A stretch of DNA of 64,000 bases from an uncultured Oscillospiraceae bacterium (GTDB lineage: Bacteria; Bacillota; Clostridia; Oscillospirales; Oscillospiraceae). Below are positions 26,301 through 34,311 of the stretch, piece by piece (the stretch's first letter is position 1; the number at the start of each line of letters is the position of its first letter). The notes under the pieces are model-generated. The model made no database searches, was not told the DNA's origin, and saw only the letters and a program-made list of their open reading frames with translations. The translations under genes were made by a program, and so were the position numbers. The stretch is from contig CAKUGQ010000007.1 in NCBI GenBank assembly GCA_934654755.1, positions 1 to 64,000 on the forward strand, given 5' to 3'.

Positions 26301-26585
26301 CAGGTCTCCGCTGTGCGCGCCCTCGGCGGAGAGAACGTCTGCAAGTGCCGAAAATGCGGCAGCATCCTCCTGTGTCAGGCCAAGAGTGCTGAGCAGGCGA
26401 TAGTCGTAGAGTGACGTCTGCGACAGATAACGGTCGGCGGTTTTCAGCATGGCAGACTGTGTGACCTTGATGCCGGCGAAAAAGCCGACACCAAGCGCGA
26501 CGATAGCCAGAATCGCCAGATACCGCCCGAGGCTTCTGCGAAGGGCACGCACATTGTTTTTCCGCCAGGCGCTTCCCGTTACCAT
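23364..26585 (-). CDS. MacB/FtsX-type ABC transporter permease with long coiled coil
   Basis: 1073 residues. A membrane helix at about 21-42 (YLAILAIVALGVGFFAG) is followed by an extracytoplasmic MacB-type periplasmic-core domain. A very long Ala/Glu/Gln/Lys coiled coil (roughly 250-520) is rich in heptads such as AEAQLAEAKQKLDDAR. Then come two FtsX blocks with three helices each (about 545-690 and 960-1060; DEQRPQIGTLKALGYSDG and ERVREIATIKVLGF are the FtsX signatures). Such permeases act with a LolD-type ATPase in peptide resistance or lipid/wall processes. The ATG overlaps the ATPase gene stop by 7 nt. Confidence 0.9.
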   Translation of the reverse strand: MVTGSAWRKNNVRALRRSLGRYLAILAIVALGVGFFAGIKVTQSAMLKTADRYLSQTSLYDYRLLSTLGLTQEDAAAFSALADVLSAEGAHSGDLIAQKDGKGMTLKALSIGSDINVPSLVEGRLPEAANECLADADRFTSADIGKTLTVTQTAQEDFLMGTELTIVGLCESPLYLGAERGTTTLGAGTLDGFILLPPEAFAADYFSELYILLNATSGLTIYTDEYKAAVSAAEDTLSALLTERAALRYEQIIREARSAWKEAQEKYNAGEAEYRTKREEAEAQLAEAKQKLDDARLEIERNDALLSDARQQLAAGKREYENGLAQYQSGLEQFNAAKQEAETQFADAQAQIDAGQKQLDDSGLLIQYQALLVTKRQLEQKLAESELPLVEREALQAALDGVQALIDLFEQSEVYTSWQQLVAAQEQLDAKRAEAEATFAATRERLDSAKKALDDAAEEIAQNEIKLSDGLAALESGKAELAQGEADYAAAETEAKAGFAEAEAELQKAKTQLDDAKAQIDALNSADTYVLDRETNTGYVSFENDSSIVEGIAKIFPLFFFAVAALVCMTTMTRMIDEQRPQIGTLKALGYSDGAIAWKYMSYSGSAALVGCAVGFFGGTWLFPQVIWIGYSMLYDFAPLLYVFNGRLLLLSVGAALLCSAGVTWLSCYKELRQMPSNLMRPKAPTPGKRILLERLPFLWKHVSFLHKVSIRNIVRYKKRLIMMLLGVGGCTSLIVAGLGLRDTISTVVDDQFGDITHYQISVTLSEALTPEEQMQFRAAHPDMSECIFVHTASYEVHTSNGICKLIVVATDDPAITEAISLRSDGQTLAYPAQGAFLDEGIASDAGTSAGRTITVQVSDGKTVDLPVAGTVENYVYHYAYMTAKTFEMVFGETCVYKTAYILTDSDPYTLGAELSKDESVAAVTVSQQLQDIVDNTMKSLDYIVGLVVACACALAMVVLFNLCNISITERVREIATIKVLGFYHRETLFYVFREILILATCGAVVGLPGGWWLHGFIMRNIRVNLVTFNIHVTPLSYAIAFGATILLAIAVCFCLIRKIDRIDMAESLKSVE

Positions 26586-27283
26586 TCGATCTCCTCGACG
26601 GGCGTGACCGTCTCATTCATTCGGCTATAGGATACGGTACCGTTCCTGATGCCGATTACGCGATCCGCCATGGCAGCCAGGGCGGAATTGTGTGTGATGA
26701 TAATAACCGTCATACCGTTTTCACGGCTCTGTGCCTGAAGCAGTGCAAGGATCTGCTTGCCGGTCTGGTAGTCCAACGCACCGGTCGGCTCGTCGCAAAG
26801 CAGCAGAGACGGTTTCTTTGCCAGCGCACGGGCAATGGCTACACGCTGCTGCTCGCCGCCGGAAAGCTGGGCAGGGAAATTGGACATTCGCTCACCGAGT
26901 CCGACGTCACGGAGTACCTGTTCGGCGGGCAGCGAATCCCGGATGATCTGGGAGGCAAGCTCCACATTCTCCAGAGCGGTCAGGTTGGGAATCAGGTTAT
27001 AGAACTGGAACACGAAGCCGATATCGCGGCGACGGTAATCCGCCAGCTCGCGTCGGTTAAAGGCCGAGACTTCACGCTCGCCGAGAAAGACGTGGCCGCT
27101 GGTCAGCGTGTCCATACCGCCGAGAATGTTCAGCAGGGTCGTCTTGCCTGCCCCTGAGGGGCCGAGAATGACACAGATCTCGCCCCGGTTGACTTCAAAG
27201 CTGGCATCGTGCAGCGCGCGCACCGCGCCGGAGCCGCTGCCGTATATTTTCTGGACGCTTTCCGCCCGGAGAAACGTTTCCAT
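26579..27283 (-). CDS. ABC transporter ATP-binding protein (MacB/LolD type)
   Basis: 234 residues with Walker A GPSGAGKTT, Q-loop FVFQFYNLIPNLTALENVEL (typical of the LolD/MacB group), signature LSGGEQQRVAIARAL, Walker B LLLCDEPTGALD and the switch His in IIITHNSALA. It powers the FtsX-type permease encoded by the overlapping downstream gene; no third component is adjacent. AAGGGAG lies upstream of the ATG. A promoter at 27320-27349 drives the pair. Confidence 0.93.
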   Translation of the reverse strand: METFLRAESVQKIYGSGSGAVRALHDASFEVNRGEICVILGPSGAGKTTLLNILGGMDTLTSGHVFLGEREVSAFNRRELADYRRRDIGFVFQFYNLIPNLTALENVELASQIIRDSLPAEQVLRDVGLGERMSNFPAQLSGGEQQRVAIARALAKKPSLLLCDEPTGALDYQTGKQILALLQAQSRENGMTVIIITHNSALAAMADRVIGIRNGTVSYSRMNETVTPVEEIEW

Positions 27284-27319
27284 ACAGAAAACTCCCTTTC
27301 CGACTTTTTTAACGCCTCA

Positions 27320-27349
27320 ATTATACCGAATTACGGCAGAGCTTTTCAA
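27320..27349 (-). promoter_or_regulatory. Promoter of the ABC exporter pair
   Basis: On the minus strand TTGAAA (27349-27344), an 18-bp spacer and TATAAT (27325-27320). The ATG is at 27283. Confidence 0.65.
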
Positions 27350-27413
27350 GCGGCAGCCGGAGACGAAGATTAGAATTTACAGAAAATTCAGAGCTGTCCG
27401 TAAGCGGATTACA

Positions 27414-27443
27414 GAAAAAGCGAGCCGCCCAAAGGCGGCTCGT
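27414..27443 (-). terminator. Terminator of the decarboxylase operon
   Basis: Stem CGAGCCGCC/GGCGGCTCG with a CTTTTT run following it on the minus strand, 13 nt after the oadA stop. Confidence 0.85.
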
Positions 27444-27455
27444 TCAAAGCGGGTT

Positions 27456-28880
27456 TTATTTTCCGGTATCCTCGACGTACAGCTCACGGACGGCATTCGG
27501 ATCGGCGGGCTTTGCGGCGGGAGCGGCAGGCTTGGGATTATTTCGTGCTTCCATAAACTTACGTGCGACCTGCGGGAACAGGGCATAGGAGAGAACATCC
27601 TCCTCGCAGCGGGCAATATCCTTGGACTCTTCACGATACTTTTCCAGCTCCGGCTCCAGAAGATCGGCCGGTCGGCAGGTGATTACTTTATCATCGCCGA
27701 TACACTTGCGCCGCACTTCCTCATTGACCTCGCCGGGCAGCTTGCCGTATTCGCCACGCAGAAGACCCTTGGATTCCTTCGGAACCATCTTGTAGCGTTC
27801 GCCGCCGATGATATTCATGACGGCCTGCGTGCCGACGATCTGACTGGTCGGCGTGACAAGCGGAGGATAGCCGAAGTCCTTACGGACGCGCGGAACCTCT
27901 GCAAGGACCTCGTAATACTTATCTTCGGCACCCGCCTGCTTGAGCTGTCCGAGCATATTGGAGAGCATTCCGCCGGGAACCTGATACATCAGCGCCTTGG
28001 TGTCTACGCCGAGCACCTTGGGATCCAGATAGCCTTCCTTCTTCAGACGGTCAGCAACTTTGCGGAAGTGTGTAGCAGCCTCATTGAGCTTGCCGAGATC
28101 AAGGCCGGTATCGCGGTCGGTGCCCTGAAGCGTCGCAACAAGCGACTCTGTAGCGGGCTGAGACGTACCGTTGGCAAGAGGAGACAGTGCGCAGTCCACA
28201 ATGTCAATGCCGGCCTGTGCCGCCATGAGGTTGACCATATCGCCGGTGCCGGCGGTATTGTGGGTATGCATATGGATAGGCACGCTTACGTTATCCTTAA
28301 GCTTGCGAACGAGGTCATAGGCGTGGTAGGGCAACAGAAGGTTGGCCATGTCCTTGATGCAGATGGAATCTGCACCCATATGCTCCAGCTCTTTGGCGAC
28401 GTTTACAAAGTAGTCGTCGTTGTGTACGGGGCTGACGGTGTAGCTCAGCGCGACCTCTGCCCAGCCACCGTATTTCTTGACACTCTCGACGGCCTTGCGC
28501 AGATTGCGGATGTCGTTCAGTGCGTCAAAGACACGCACGACGTCGATACCGTTTTCAATGGACTTTTTGCAGAATTCCTCCACGACATCGTCGGCGTAAT
28601 GCTTGTAGCCGAGGATGTTCTGACCACGGAAGAGCATCTGCAGCTTGGTTTTGGGCATATGCGCCTTCAGTGTGCGCAGACGCTCCCACGGATCCTCGTT
28701 AAGGAAGCGCATACAAACGTCAAATGTTGCGCCGCCCCAGCATTCCAGTGACCAGTAACCCATGTTGTCCAAAAGCTCGCAGGCGGGGAGCATATCCTCG
28801 ATGCGCATCCGTGTAGCAGCCTGGGACTGGTGCGCGTCGCGCAGGATGGTTTCCGTAATTCTCAGGGGTTTCTTTTCCAT
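27456..28880 (-). CDS. oadA: Oxaloacetate decarboxylase alpha subunit (carboxyltransferase, no biotin domain)
   Basis: 474 residues. It opens LRITETILRDAHQSQAATRMR, the HMGL-like TIM-barrel start of the carboxyltransferase, with metal ligands in RDAHQS and in HMHTHNTAGT. The PYC_OADA domain follows (KEGYLDPKVLGVDTKALMYQVPGGMLSNM). It moves CO2 from oxaloacetate to biotin, giving pyruvate. The C-terminal biotinyl domain of many OadA proteins is missing; a separate carrier is encoded two genes upstream. It is the last gene of the oadG-carrier-oadB-oadA operon. A role with pyruvate carboxylase or methylmalonyl-CoA as substrate is possible, but the OadB partner favours Na+-pumping decarboxylation. 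Confidence 0.92.
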   Translation of the reverse strand: MEKKPLRITETILRDAHQSQAATRMRIEDMLPACELLDNMGYWSLECWGGATFDVCMRFLNEDPWERLRTLKAHMPKTKLQMLFRGQNILGYKHYADDVVEEFCKKSIENGIDVVRVFDALNDIRNLRKAVESVKKYGGWAEVALSYTVSPVHNDDYFVNVAKELEHMGADSICIKDMANLLLPYHAYDLVRKLKDNVSVPIHMHTHNTAGTGDMVNLMAAQAGIDIVDCALSPLANGTSQPATESLVATLQGTDRDTGLDLGKLNEAATHFRKVADRLKKEGYLDPKVLGVDTKALMYQVPGGMLSNMLGQLKQAGAEDKYYEVLAEVPRVRKDFGYPPLVTPTSQIVGTQAVMNIIGGERYKMVPKESKGLLRGEYGKLPGEVNEEVRRKCIGDDKVITCRPADLLEPELEKYREESKDIARCEEDVLSYALFPQVARKFMEARNNPKPAAPAAKPADPNAVRELYVEDTGK

Positions 28881-28892
28881 AGCAATTCCTCC

Positions 28893-30257
28893 TTAGCCGA
28901 ACAGGGCGATAAATACGCCTGCGGCAACGGCCGAGCCGATTACGCCGGCGACGTTCGGCCCCATAGCGTGCATCAGCAGGAAGTTGCCCGGATCCTCGCG
29001 CTGACCTTCCTTCTGTGAAACACGCGCAGCCATCGGGACGGCAGAGACACCGGCCGAGCCGATGAGCGGATTGATCTTCTTGCCTTCCGGCAGGAAGAGG
29101 TTCATGAACTTTGCCAGCAGTACGCCGCCAGCCGTGCCGCCTGCAAAGGCGATTACACCGAGAACGATGATGCCGAGTGTCTGCGGGGACAGGAAGCTGT
29201 CGGCTTTTGCCGTTGCACCGACAGAAATACCGAGCAGAATAACGACGATATTCATCAGCTCGTTCTGTGCGGTTTTTGCAAGACGGTCGACCACGCCGCA
29301 CTCACGCATCAGGTTGCCGAGCATCAGGCAGCCGACCAGCGGCGTCGCACTCGGGACAAACAGAGCGACAAAAACGGTAACGGCGATGGGGAACACGATT
29401 TTTTCAGTCTTCGAGACGGAACGCAGGCTGTCCATGCGGATCAGGCGTTCCTTTTTCGTCGTCAGCGCGCGCATAATGGGCGGCTGGATGACGGGTACGA
29501 GAGCCATGTAGGAATATGCCGCAATTGCAATCGGGCCGAGCAAAGCCGGAGCGAGCTTGGAGGTGACGTAGATGGCGGTCGGGCCGTCTGCGCCGCCGAT
29601 GATGCCGATGGCGGCTGCCATGGCCTGCGTAAAGCTCAGGCCGTCAATTCCCATCTTGGTCAGCGCCAGCGCGCCGAGATAGGCAACGAAGATACCAAGC
29701 TGTGCGGCAGCGCCGAGCAGGAGACTCTTGGGGTTGGCAATCAGCGGGCCGAAGTCGGTCATCGCACCCACGCCGACGAAGATCAGGCAGGGATAGACAC
29801 CGAGCTTGACACCGAGATAAAGGACATCGATCAGACCGAAGGTATCGCTGTTGCCGAAGGCGGACCAGTTGATGTGGCCGGATTCATTGATGAAGATCTC
29901 CGGGTGATACATCCCTGCGCCGGGAAGATTCGTCAGCAGCATACCGAAGGCAATGGGCAGGAGCAGCAGCGGCTCAAAGCCCTTGCCGATGGCAAGATAG
30001 AGCAGAACGAAGGAGATAAGGATCATGAGAAGCGAGCGCCAGTCGGCGCTGTGGATCAGCATCATGATGCCGGACTGGTTAACGAAGTTCTCCATCGCCT
30101 CACCGTTGGATTGGGCACCGGCATTTGCTGCGGCAGCGGCGGCGTCGAGCTTGGCACTGTCCAGCGCGCTGACGCCGAACATGACCAGACACACGACAAG
30201 ACCGACCGCCAGCAGCGCCAGAAGGCTACGGTGCAGGGTCTTATTCTCTTTAAACAT
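28893..30257 (-). CDS. oadB: Na+-translocating decarboxylase beta subunit
   Basis: 454 residues. An N-terminal helix and short Ala/Asn-rich loop precede the OadB/GcdB/MmdB core with about nine to eleven membrane segments. Core signatures are GVGAMTDFGPLIANPKS, AAAIGIIGGADGPTAIYV (the conserved GGADGPT carrying the Na+-site Asp) and GNLMRECGVVDRL; the last segments include GSAGVSAVPMAARV and HAMGPNVAGVIGSAVAAG. It decarboxylates carboxybiotin and exports Na+, converting decarboxylation energy into a sodium gradient. The family order relative to biotin carrier and alpha subunit is normal. Confidence 0.95.
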   Translation of the reverse strand: MFKENKTLHRSLLALLAVGLVVCLVMFGVSALDSAKLDAAAAAANAGAQSNGEAMENFVNQSGIMMLIHSADWRSLLMILISFVLLYLAIGKGFEPLLLLPIAFGMLLTNLPGAGMYHPEIFINESGHINWSAFGNSDTFGLIDVLYLGVKLGVYPCLIFVGVGAMTDFGPLIANPKSLLLGAAAQLGIFVAYLGALALTKMGIDGLSFTQAMAAAIGIIGGADGPTAIYVTSKLAPALLGPIAIAAYSYMALVPVIQPPIMRALTTKKERLIRMDSLRSVSKTEKIVFPIAVTVFVALFVPSATPLVGCLMLGNLMRECGVVDRLAKTAQNELMNIVVILLGISVGATAKADSFLSPQTLGIIVLGVIAFAGGTAGGVLLAKFMNLFLPEGKKINPLIGSAGVSAVPMAARVSQKEGQREDPGNFLLMHAMGPNVAGVIGSAVAAGVFIALFG

Positions 30258-30279
30258 AGGGAGCGCCTCTTATTCTTTC

Positions 30280-30633
30280 TTACGCGATGGTGCAAAGCAA
30301 AGCCTGAGTCTCAACGGTGTCGCCCTTACGGACATGAACGCCCGTAACCCGGCCGTCACACGGCGACGGGATCTCGTTTTCCATTTTCATAGCCTCCAGG
30401 GTAACAAGCACATCGCCCTTTTTGACGGCCTGACCGGCCTGAACCTTTACGTCCAGAATGGTACCGGGCATCGGAGCCTTGATCTGCTCGCCGCCGGCGG
30501 GAGCGGAAACAACAGGCGCAGCGGGAGCGGCTGCGGGTGCAGGGGTGGAAACAGCGGCTGCTGCGGGAGCCTGCATTTCTTCAATTTCGATCTCGTAGAG
30601 AGAACCGTTAACATTGACGCGATACTTTTTCAT
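30280..30633 (-). CDS. Biotin carboxyl carrier protein of the decarboxylase
   Basis: 117 residues: an N-terminal beta segment (MKKYRVNVNGSLYEIEIEEM), an Ala/Pro hinge (about 21-48) and a biotinyl domain with the EAMKMEN motif, whose Lys receives biotin. The hinge lets the biotin arm travel between alpha and beta subunits. It corresponds to the gamma (MmdC/GcdC) carrier of related enzymes and replaces the biotin domain missing from OadA here. An AAAGG site precedes the ATG. Confidence 0.95.
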   Translation of the reverse strand: MKKYRVNVNGSLYEIEIEEMQAPAAAAVSTPAPAAAPAAPVVSAPAGGEQIKAPMPGTILDVKVQAGQAVKKGDVLVTLEAMKMENEIPSPCDGRVTGVHVRKGDTVETQALLCTIA

Positions 30634-30662
30634 GGGGACTTACCTTTCTTTCAGAGAATTGA

Positions 30663-30926
30663 TTAGAGCTTGCGGACAGAGAGAATGCGGATGGCCGATG
30701 CATCGGTCCCGCTGGCCTCCGCAATGGCGGCGGACACGGCGGCGATAAACTCGGCGCGGTTGGGGATTTCGTTCGATGCGGCTGCGGGAGCAGCGGAAGC
30801 GGCAGATTTTTCCTGCTTCGGCTTGATCAGGCGTGTAAGGCTTAAGAGCATACACAGCACGATGATCAGAACAAGTACGATAAAGACTGTCGCAAGGCCC
30901 ATCACAACGACAAACCAGTTTTCCAT
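30663..30926 (-). CDS. oadG: Oxaloacetate decarboxylase gamma-type small subunit (OadG family)
   Basis: 87 residues from MENWFVVVMGLATVFIVL, with AAAGGAGG 5 nt before the ATG. One membrane helix (about 5-29) is followed by a Lys/Ala/Pro linker and a C-terminal EFIAAVSAAIAEASG..AIRILSVRKL tail, as in OadG/MmdD proteins. It assembles and stabilises the alpha-beta complex. First gene of the decarboxylase operon; a small GGGGC/GCCCC hairpin sits in its 5' leader (about 30943-30956). Confidence 0.88.
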   Translation of the reverse strand: MENWFVVVMGLATVFIVLVLIIVLCMLLSLTRLIKPKQEKSAASAAPAAASNEIPNRAEFIAAVSAAIAEASGTDASAIRILSVRKL

Positions 30927-30996
30927 GGGAACCTCCTTTGCTGGGGCGCAGGCCCCGAAACTATATCTATCGAAGGGCACAGAGCCGTTTAATAGA

Positions 30997-33918
30997 CTAA
31001 CGGATCTCAAAGGGCGTTGAGACCAGCAGACGGCCGTTGACATAGACTTCAACGGTATAGCTGCCGGATGCCCCCGGATTTTCGACCTCTGCGGTATGGC
31101 GGCGGTTGAGCCAGAGCGAGGACCACACACCGGTGACGCGGTTCTGGCTGACGACTGTACCGTTGCCGTCGCGGACTAGGTAGTCGAAACGGACAAGATC
31201 GTTCGAGCCGTTCATGCTTCGGACCTGAATGCAGAGGGCGAGCTTATCGCTTGCGGAGAAAACGGTGGAATCCTGTGCCAGATCGCCATAATTCCACGAG
31301 GCTTTTTCGGGACAATACCACATGGAACTGTAGGGCGGTGTGGGCTGGATACCGTAGGCCGTAAAGCGCTCCGCCTGCGGCGTACGGTAGGTCAGCTCCG
31401 TGTTTCCGTAAAGCGTCTCCACGCCGTTTGCCTGCACGCGGAACACATAGTCCGCGTCGGGCACAAGTCCGCTGAGTGTCAGCGTCGTGTCACTGCCGCT
31501 GAGTGAGAGCGGCTCGGACTGCGCGTTTTGCAGGCCGTAGGAAAGTGTCCAGCTTTCGGGATTCCGGCCGGAGATCAGCCGCCAGGACAGGACGAGCGTC
31601 CCGTCCTCCTGCAGCTCTGCTTTCAGATCGCCGAGCACGGTCGGATTTGCCGCAAGCACGGTCTGCACCTCGGCAAGCATTCCGTCGGCATTAAGCGTGA
31701 AGGTATATTCGTGCGTCAGATCCGGCAATGTGAACGTGCAGCTTGTCTCGCGGACAACGGATTCCAGTCCGTCCATGCCGTCAGCCGTGCAGCGAACGGT
31801 CCAGTTATCCGGGAGATTGTCGCCGGGCGTCCATGACAGCGTGACGGTATATCCGTCAATGGCGCTGATCTTCAGATCGGTGACACGTACGACGGGCAGC
31901 GGGGTGAAGGAGGTCTGCGTACCGCCCTCGAGGATCATCCGGTCTGAGTTTTGCAGCGTGAATATGTATTCCTGCCGGGTTTTCAAACCGCTGACAAGCA
32001 CTGTGCTGCCGTCGAAACGGAGTGATTTCTCGTCCGATCCGTCTGCACTACGGACGAGCAGCTCCCATTCGGTATCGGGCGAGATGCTGCTGGCTACCGT
32101 AATGAGAACCTCACCGTCGTTTTCACCGGCGGAGGCGCGAAGCGCCTCTACGGCAACGACCTGCGGCGTCGTGAATACATGGACGTTTTCGCTTTCGCCG
32201 CTGAGGCGGTGATGCTCCGCGGCAGAAACGGTTATGACGTACCGGGTCTTTTCGCTCAGGCCGCTGATACGGAACACGCCGCCTACAAGCGCGACGGGGT
32301 AGGTTTTGCCGCTCTGATCGGCGCAGACAATGGAAAAATGCTCCGGCGCATCATCCGAGTCAAGGACGAATTGCACGCCGTCTGCGGTGAAATCGGAGAA
32401 TGTTACGGATCGGACGGAAACAAAATACCATTTCAGGCCGAACCATACGGCGGCGGCCAGCATGAGCACAAGAATGCCAGCAATGAGCAGCGGCGCGGTT
32501 TTGGAACGTTTCTTCGGCGGCTGCACCTCTTCGGCGTCGACGTAGGCATACTCCTCCTCTGTGGAGGGCTGCGGCGTCTGTGCGGTGCCCTTTTCCTCGG
32601 GGAGTATTTCCTCCTTGTTTTCGATGTGTCTGGAGACATCGGCCAGCAGGGCGTCAAGCTCTTCACCGGCCGTCTGCCGTTGGGTCAGCTCCGGGGGAAG
32701 TGCGGGCGTCGTCTGCGGCGCATCCTTCTGCAGCTCGACTTGCGCTTCTTCGGAGTCCGAGGGGGGAGCATCATCTGCGGAGGCGGTAACCCTGCTTACG
32801 GGAGTGCCTGCGGCGCCGGCAGCTGCCGCCGGTGCGGTGTCGGGGGTGTCGCTGCCTCCGCCGTTCAGATCGGGAGAGAAGCTCTTTCGGAACGTTTCGT
32901 CCAGATCTTCCGCATGTGTCATGCGGATTGGTTCGTCTCCGGACTCCTGCTCGTCCTTCACGTCAATCGGTTCGGCGGGAACGACCAGCGGCGGGACAAT
33001 GGGGGTATCGGAAATGTGATTGCGCTGCATATAAAAGGTGAGCGCCTGCTTCAGCACATCCGGCGTCTGGAAGCGTTCCTCCGGCTTGAAAGCACAGGCT
33101 TTGAGGATGAGCGCCGCCATCTCATAATCCGCATACAGCGGGGTAGGCAGAGGCTTACCGGTCAGACGCAGCTTTTCCGCCATGGCTTCATCCGTGTTTT
33201 CATCACGGAACGGTGCGTGTGCGCCGTTATAAACATGGTAGAGGACCATACCGAGAGAATACAGGTCGATCGTCCGGTTGGGGGAGGCAGCCAATTCAAA
33301 CAGCTCCGGTGCGGAGTAGGCTCCCAGATAGTTCTCGGGTACGGAGGCATATTCCAGATCCTCCAGCGGGGCAAGTCCCAGGTCGCCGGGGATAAACCGA
33401 CCCGTCGGAGTCAGGAAAATGTTATCCGGCTTCAGGTTTTCAAGCAGGAAGCCGTTGTCACGGCAGACCTCAAGGGAATCGCACAAATCAATCCCAAGAT
33501 TGACCGCGCGAAGATTTGACATCTCACTGCTGACGACAAAGCCGCTCAGCGGGACAAGGCGCGGATAGAGAACATAAAGGTAGTAACCGATCCCGCCGGG
33601 TTGGGCTTCGCTCTGATAACCGACGGGGCCGAGAAAGCGGCCGGATTCGGAGAGCGCTTTTGCACTGTCAAGCTCACGGCAGACATCTGCGACCAACGCA
33701 CCGTAATATGAGTGTACCGCCGCCTCGTCCGGGTAAGCACCGGACAACAGGAGGGCCTGAATTTTTGTGTTGTCCGCAGGGTAGGCCAACCGTTTGAGTA
33801 TAAAGCGCTCGCCCTGCTCGTTGCGAAGGCCGAAGCAGGCGCAGCCGCTCCGTTCGGGCAGCGTTTCCTCTACGGTCAGGTGGTCGAGCAGAGGGGAAAT
33901 CGTTTGAACATCGATCAT
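30997..33918 (-). CDS. Transmembrane Ser/Thr kinase-like protein with degenerate active site and Fn3-like ectodomain
   Basis: 973 residues. The kinase-like domain (about 20-297) keeps the beta3 Lys (RFILKRL, Lys42), the metal Asp (GDLG, Asp179) and SAPE (202-205). The catalytic loop reads LLENLKPDNIFL: HRD is replaced by LEN, so the catalytic-base Asp is Asn161. A Gly-rich loop is not obvious. An acidic linker of ~175 residues, a membrane helix (about 474-496) and an ectodomain with four to five Fn3-like modules follow (VTLSWTPGDNLPDNW, LVLSWRLISGRNPESW). It may be a pseudokinase sensor. AAAGGAGG precedes the ATG. It is divergent from a zinc-ribbon membrane protein gene. Confidence 0.85.
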   Translation of the reverse strand: MIDVQTISPLLDHLTVEETLPERSGCACFGLRNEQGERFILKRLAYPADNTKIQALLLSGAYPDEAAVHSYYGALVADVCRELDSAKALSESGRFLGPVGYQSEAQPGGIGYYLYVLYPRLVPLSGFVVSSEMSNLRAVNLGIDLCDSLEVCRDNGFLLENLKPDNIFLTPTGRFIPGDLGLAPLEDLEYASVPENYLGAYSAPELFELAASPNRTIDLYSLGMVLYHVYNGAHAPFRDENTDEAMAEKLRLTGKPLPTPLYADYEMAALILKACAFKPEERFQTPDVLKQALTFYMQRNHISDTPIVPPLVVPAEPIDVKDEQESGDEPIRMTHAEDLDETFRKSFSPDLNGGGSDTPDTAPAAAAGAAGTPVSRVTASADDAPPSDSEEAQVELQKDAPQTTPALPPELTQRQTAGEELDALLADVSRHIENKEEILPEEKGTAQTPQPSTEEEYAYVDAEEVQPPKKRSKTAPLLIAGILVLMLAAAVWFGLKWYFVSVRSVTFSDFTADGVQFVLDSDDAPEHFSIVCADQSGKTYPVALVGGVFRISGLSEKTRYVITVSAAEHHRLSGESENVHVFTTPQVVAVEALRASAGENDGEVLITVASSISPDTEWELLVRSADGSDEKSLRFDGSTVLVSGLKTRQEYIFTLQNSDRMILEGGTQTSFTPLPVVRVTDLKISAIDGYTVTLSWTPGDNLPDNWTVRCTADGMDGLESVVRETSCTFTLPDLTHEYTFTLNADGMLAEVQTVLAANPTVLGDLKAELQEDGTLVLSWRLISGRNPESWTLSYGLQNAQSEPLSLSGSDTTLTLSGLVPDADYVFRVQANGVETLYGNTELTYRTPQAERFTAYGIQPTPPYSSMWYCPEKASWNYGDLAQDSTVFSASDKLALCIQVRSMNGSNDLVRFDYLVRDGNGTVVSQNRVTGVWSSLWLNRRHTAEVENPGASGSYTVEVYVNGRLLVSTPFEIR

Positions 33919-34311
33919 TTTTCTACCTCCTTTGGAAAAACTCGATTCCTAGCGATTATATACTACGACATTTTTGGAAAAAAATCAATAACAATTTTGT
34001 CACAATGGCGCTTTGTGGGCAAATCACTTATGCCGCAAAGAAACTGCAGAGTCGCGCTTGCGGCTCGTGAGCGCGAAAATGCTTGGCATTTGCCATGAGA
34101 CTATGCAGAATTCAATTGAAACACTAAAACAACGAAAAACACCGGAAGGAAAGCACCATGAATTTTTATACACGGAGATCCGACGTTTTTCTCTGCTGCA
34201 GATCAGCTTGCTCACGGCAGGATGTCGAAAGAAAAAAATCGCCGAGCGACTTGTCTTTCGGGTGGAAAAATGGTATGATAAAAAAAACGGAAAGGAGAAT
34301 CCACAAACGTA
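33919..34311. other. Divergent intergenic region with promoters
   Basis: 393 bp between two divergent membrane-protein genes. For the plus gene I see TTGTCT (34251-34256), 17 bp and TATGAT (34274-34279) with an extended TGG. For the minus gene there is a TATAAT box at 33960-33955 with a poor -35. Between them lie short imperfect palindromes (GCGCTTGCGGCTCGTGAGCGC region at about 34056; TTGGCATTTGCCA at about 34083) but no convincing gene. Confidence 0.5.
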
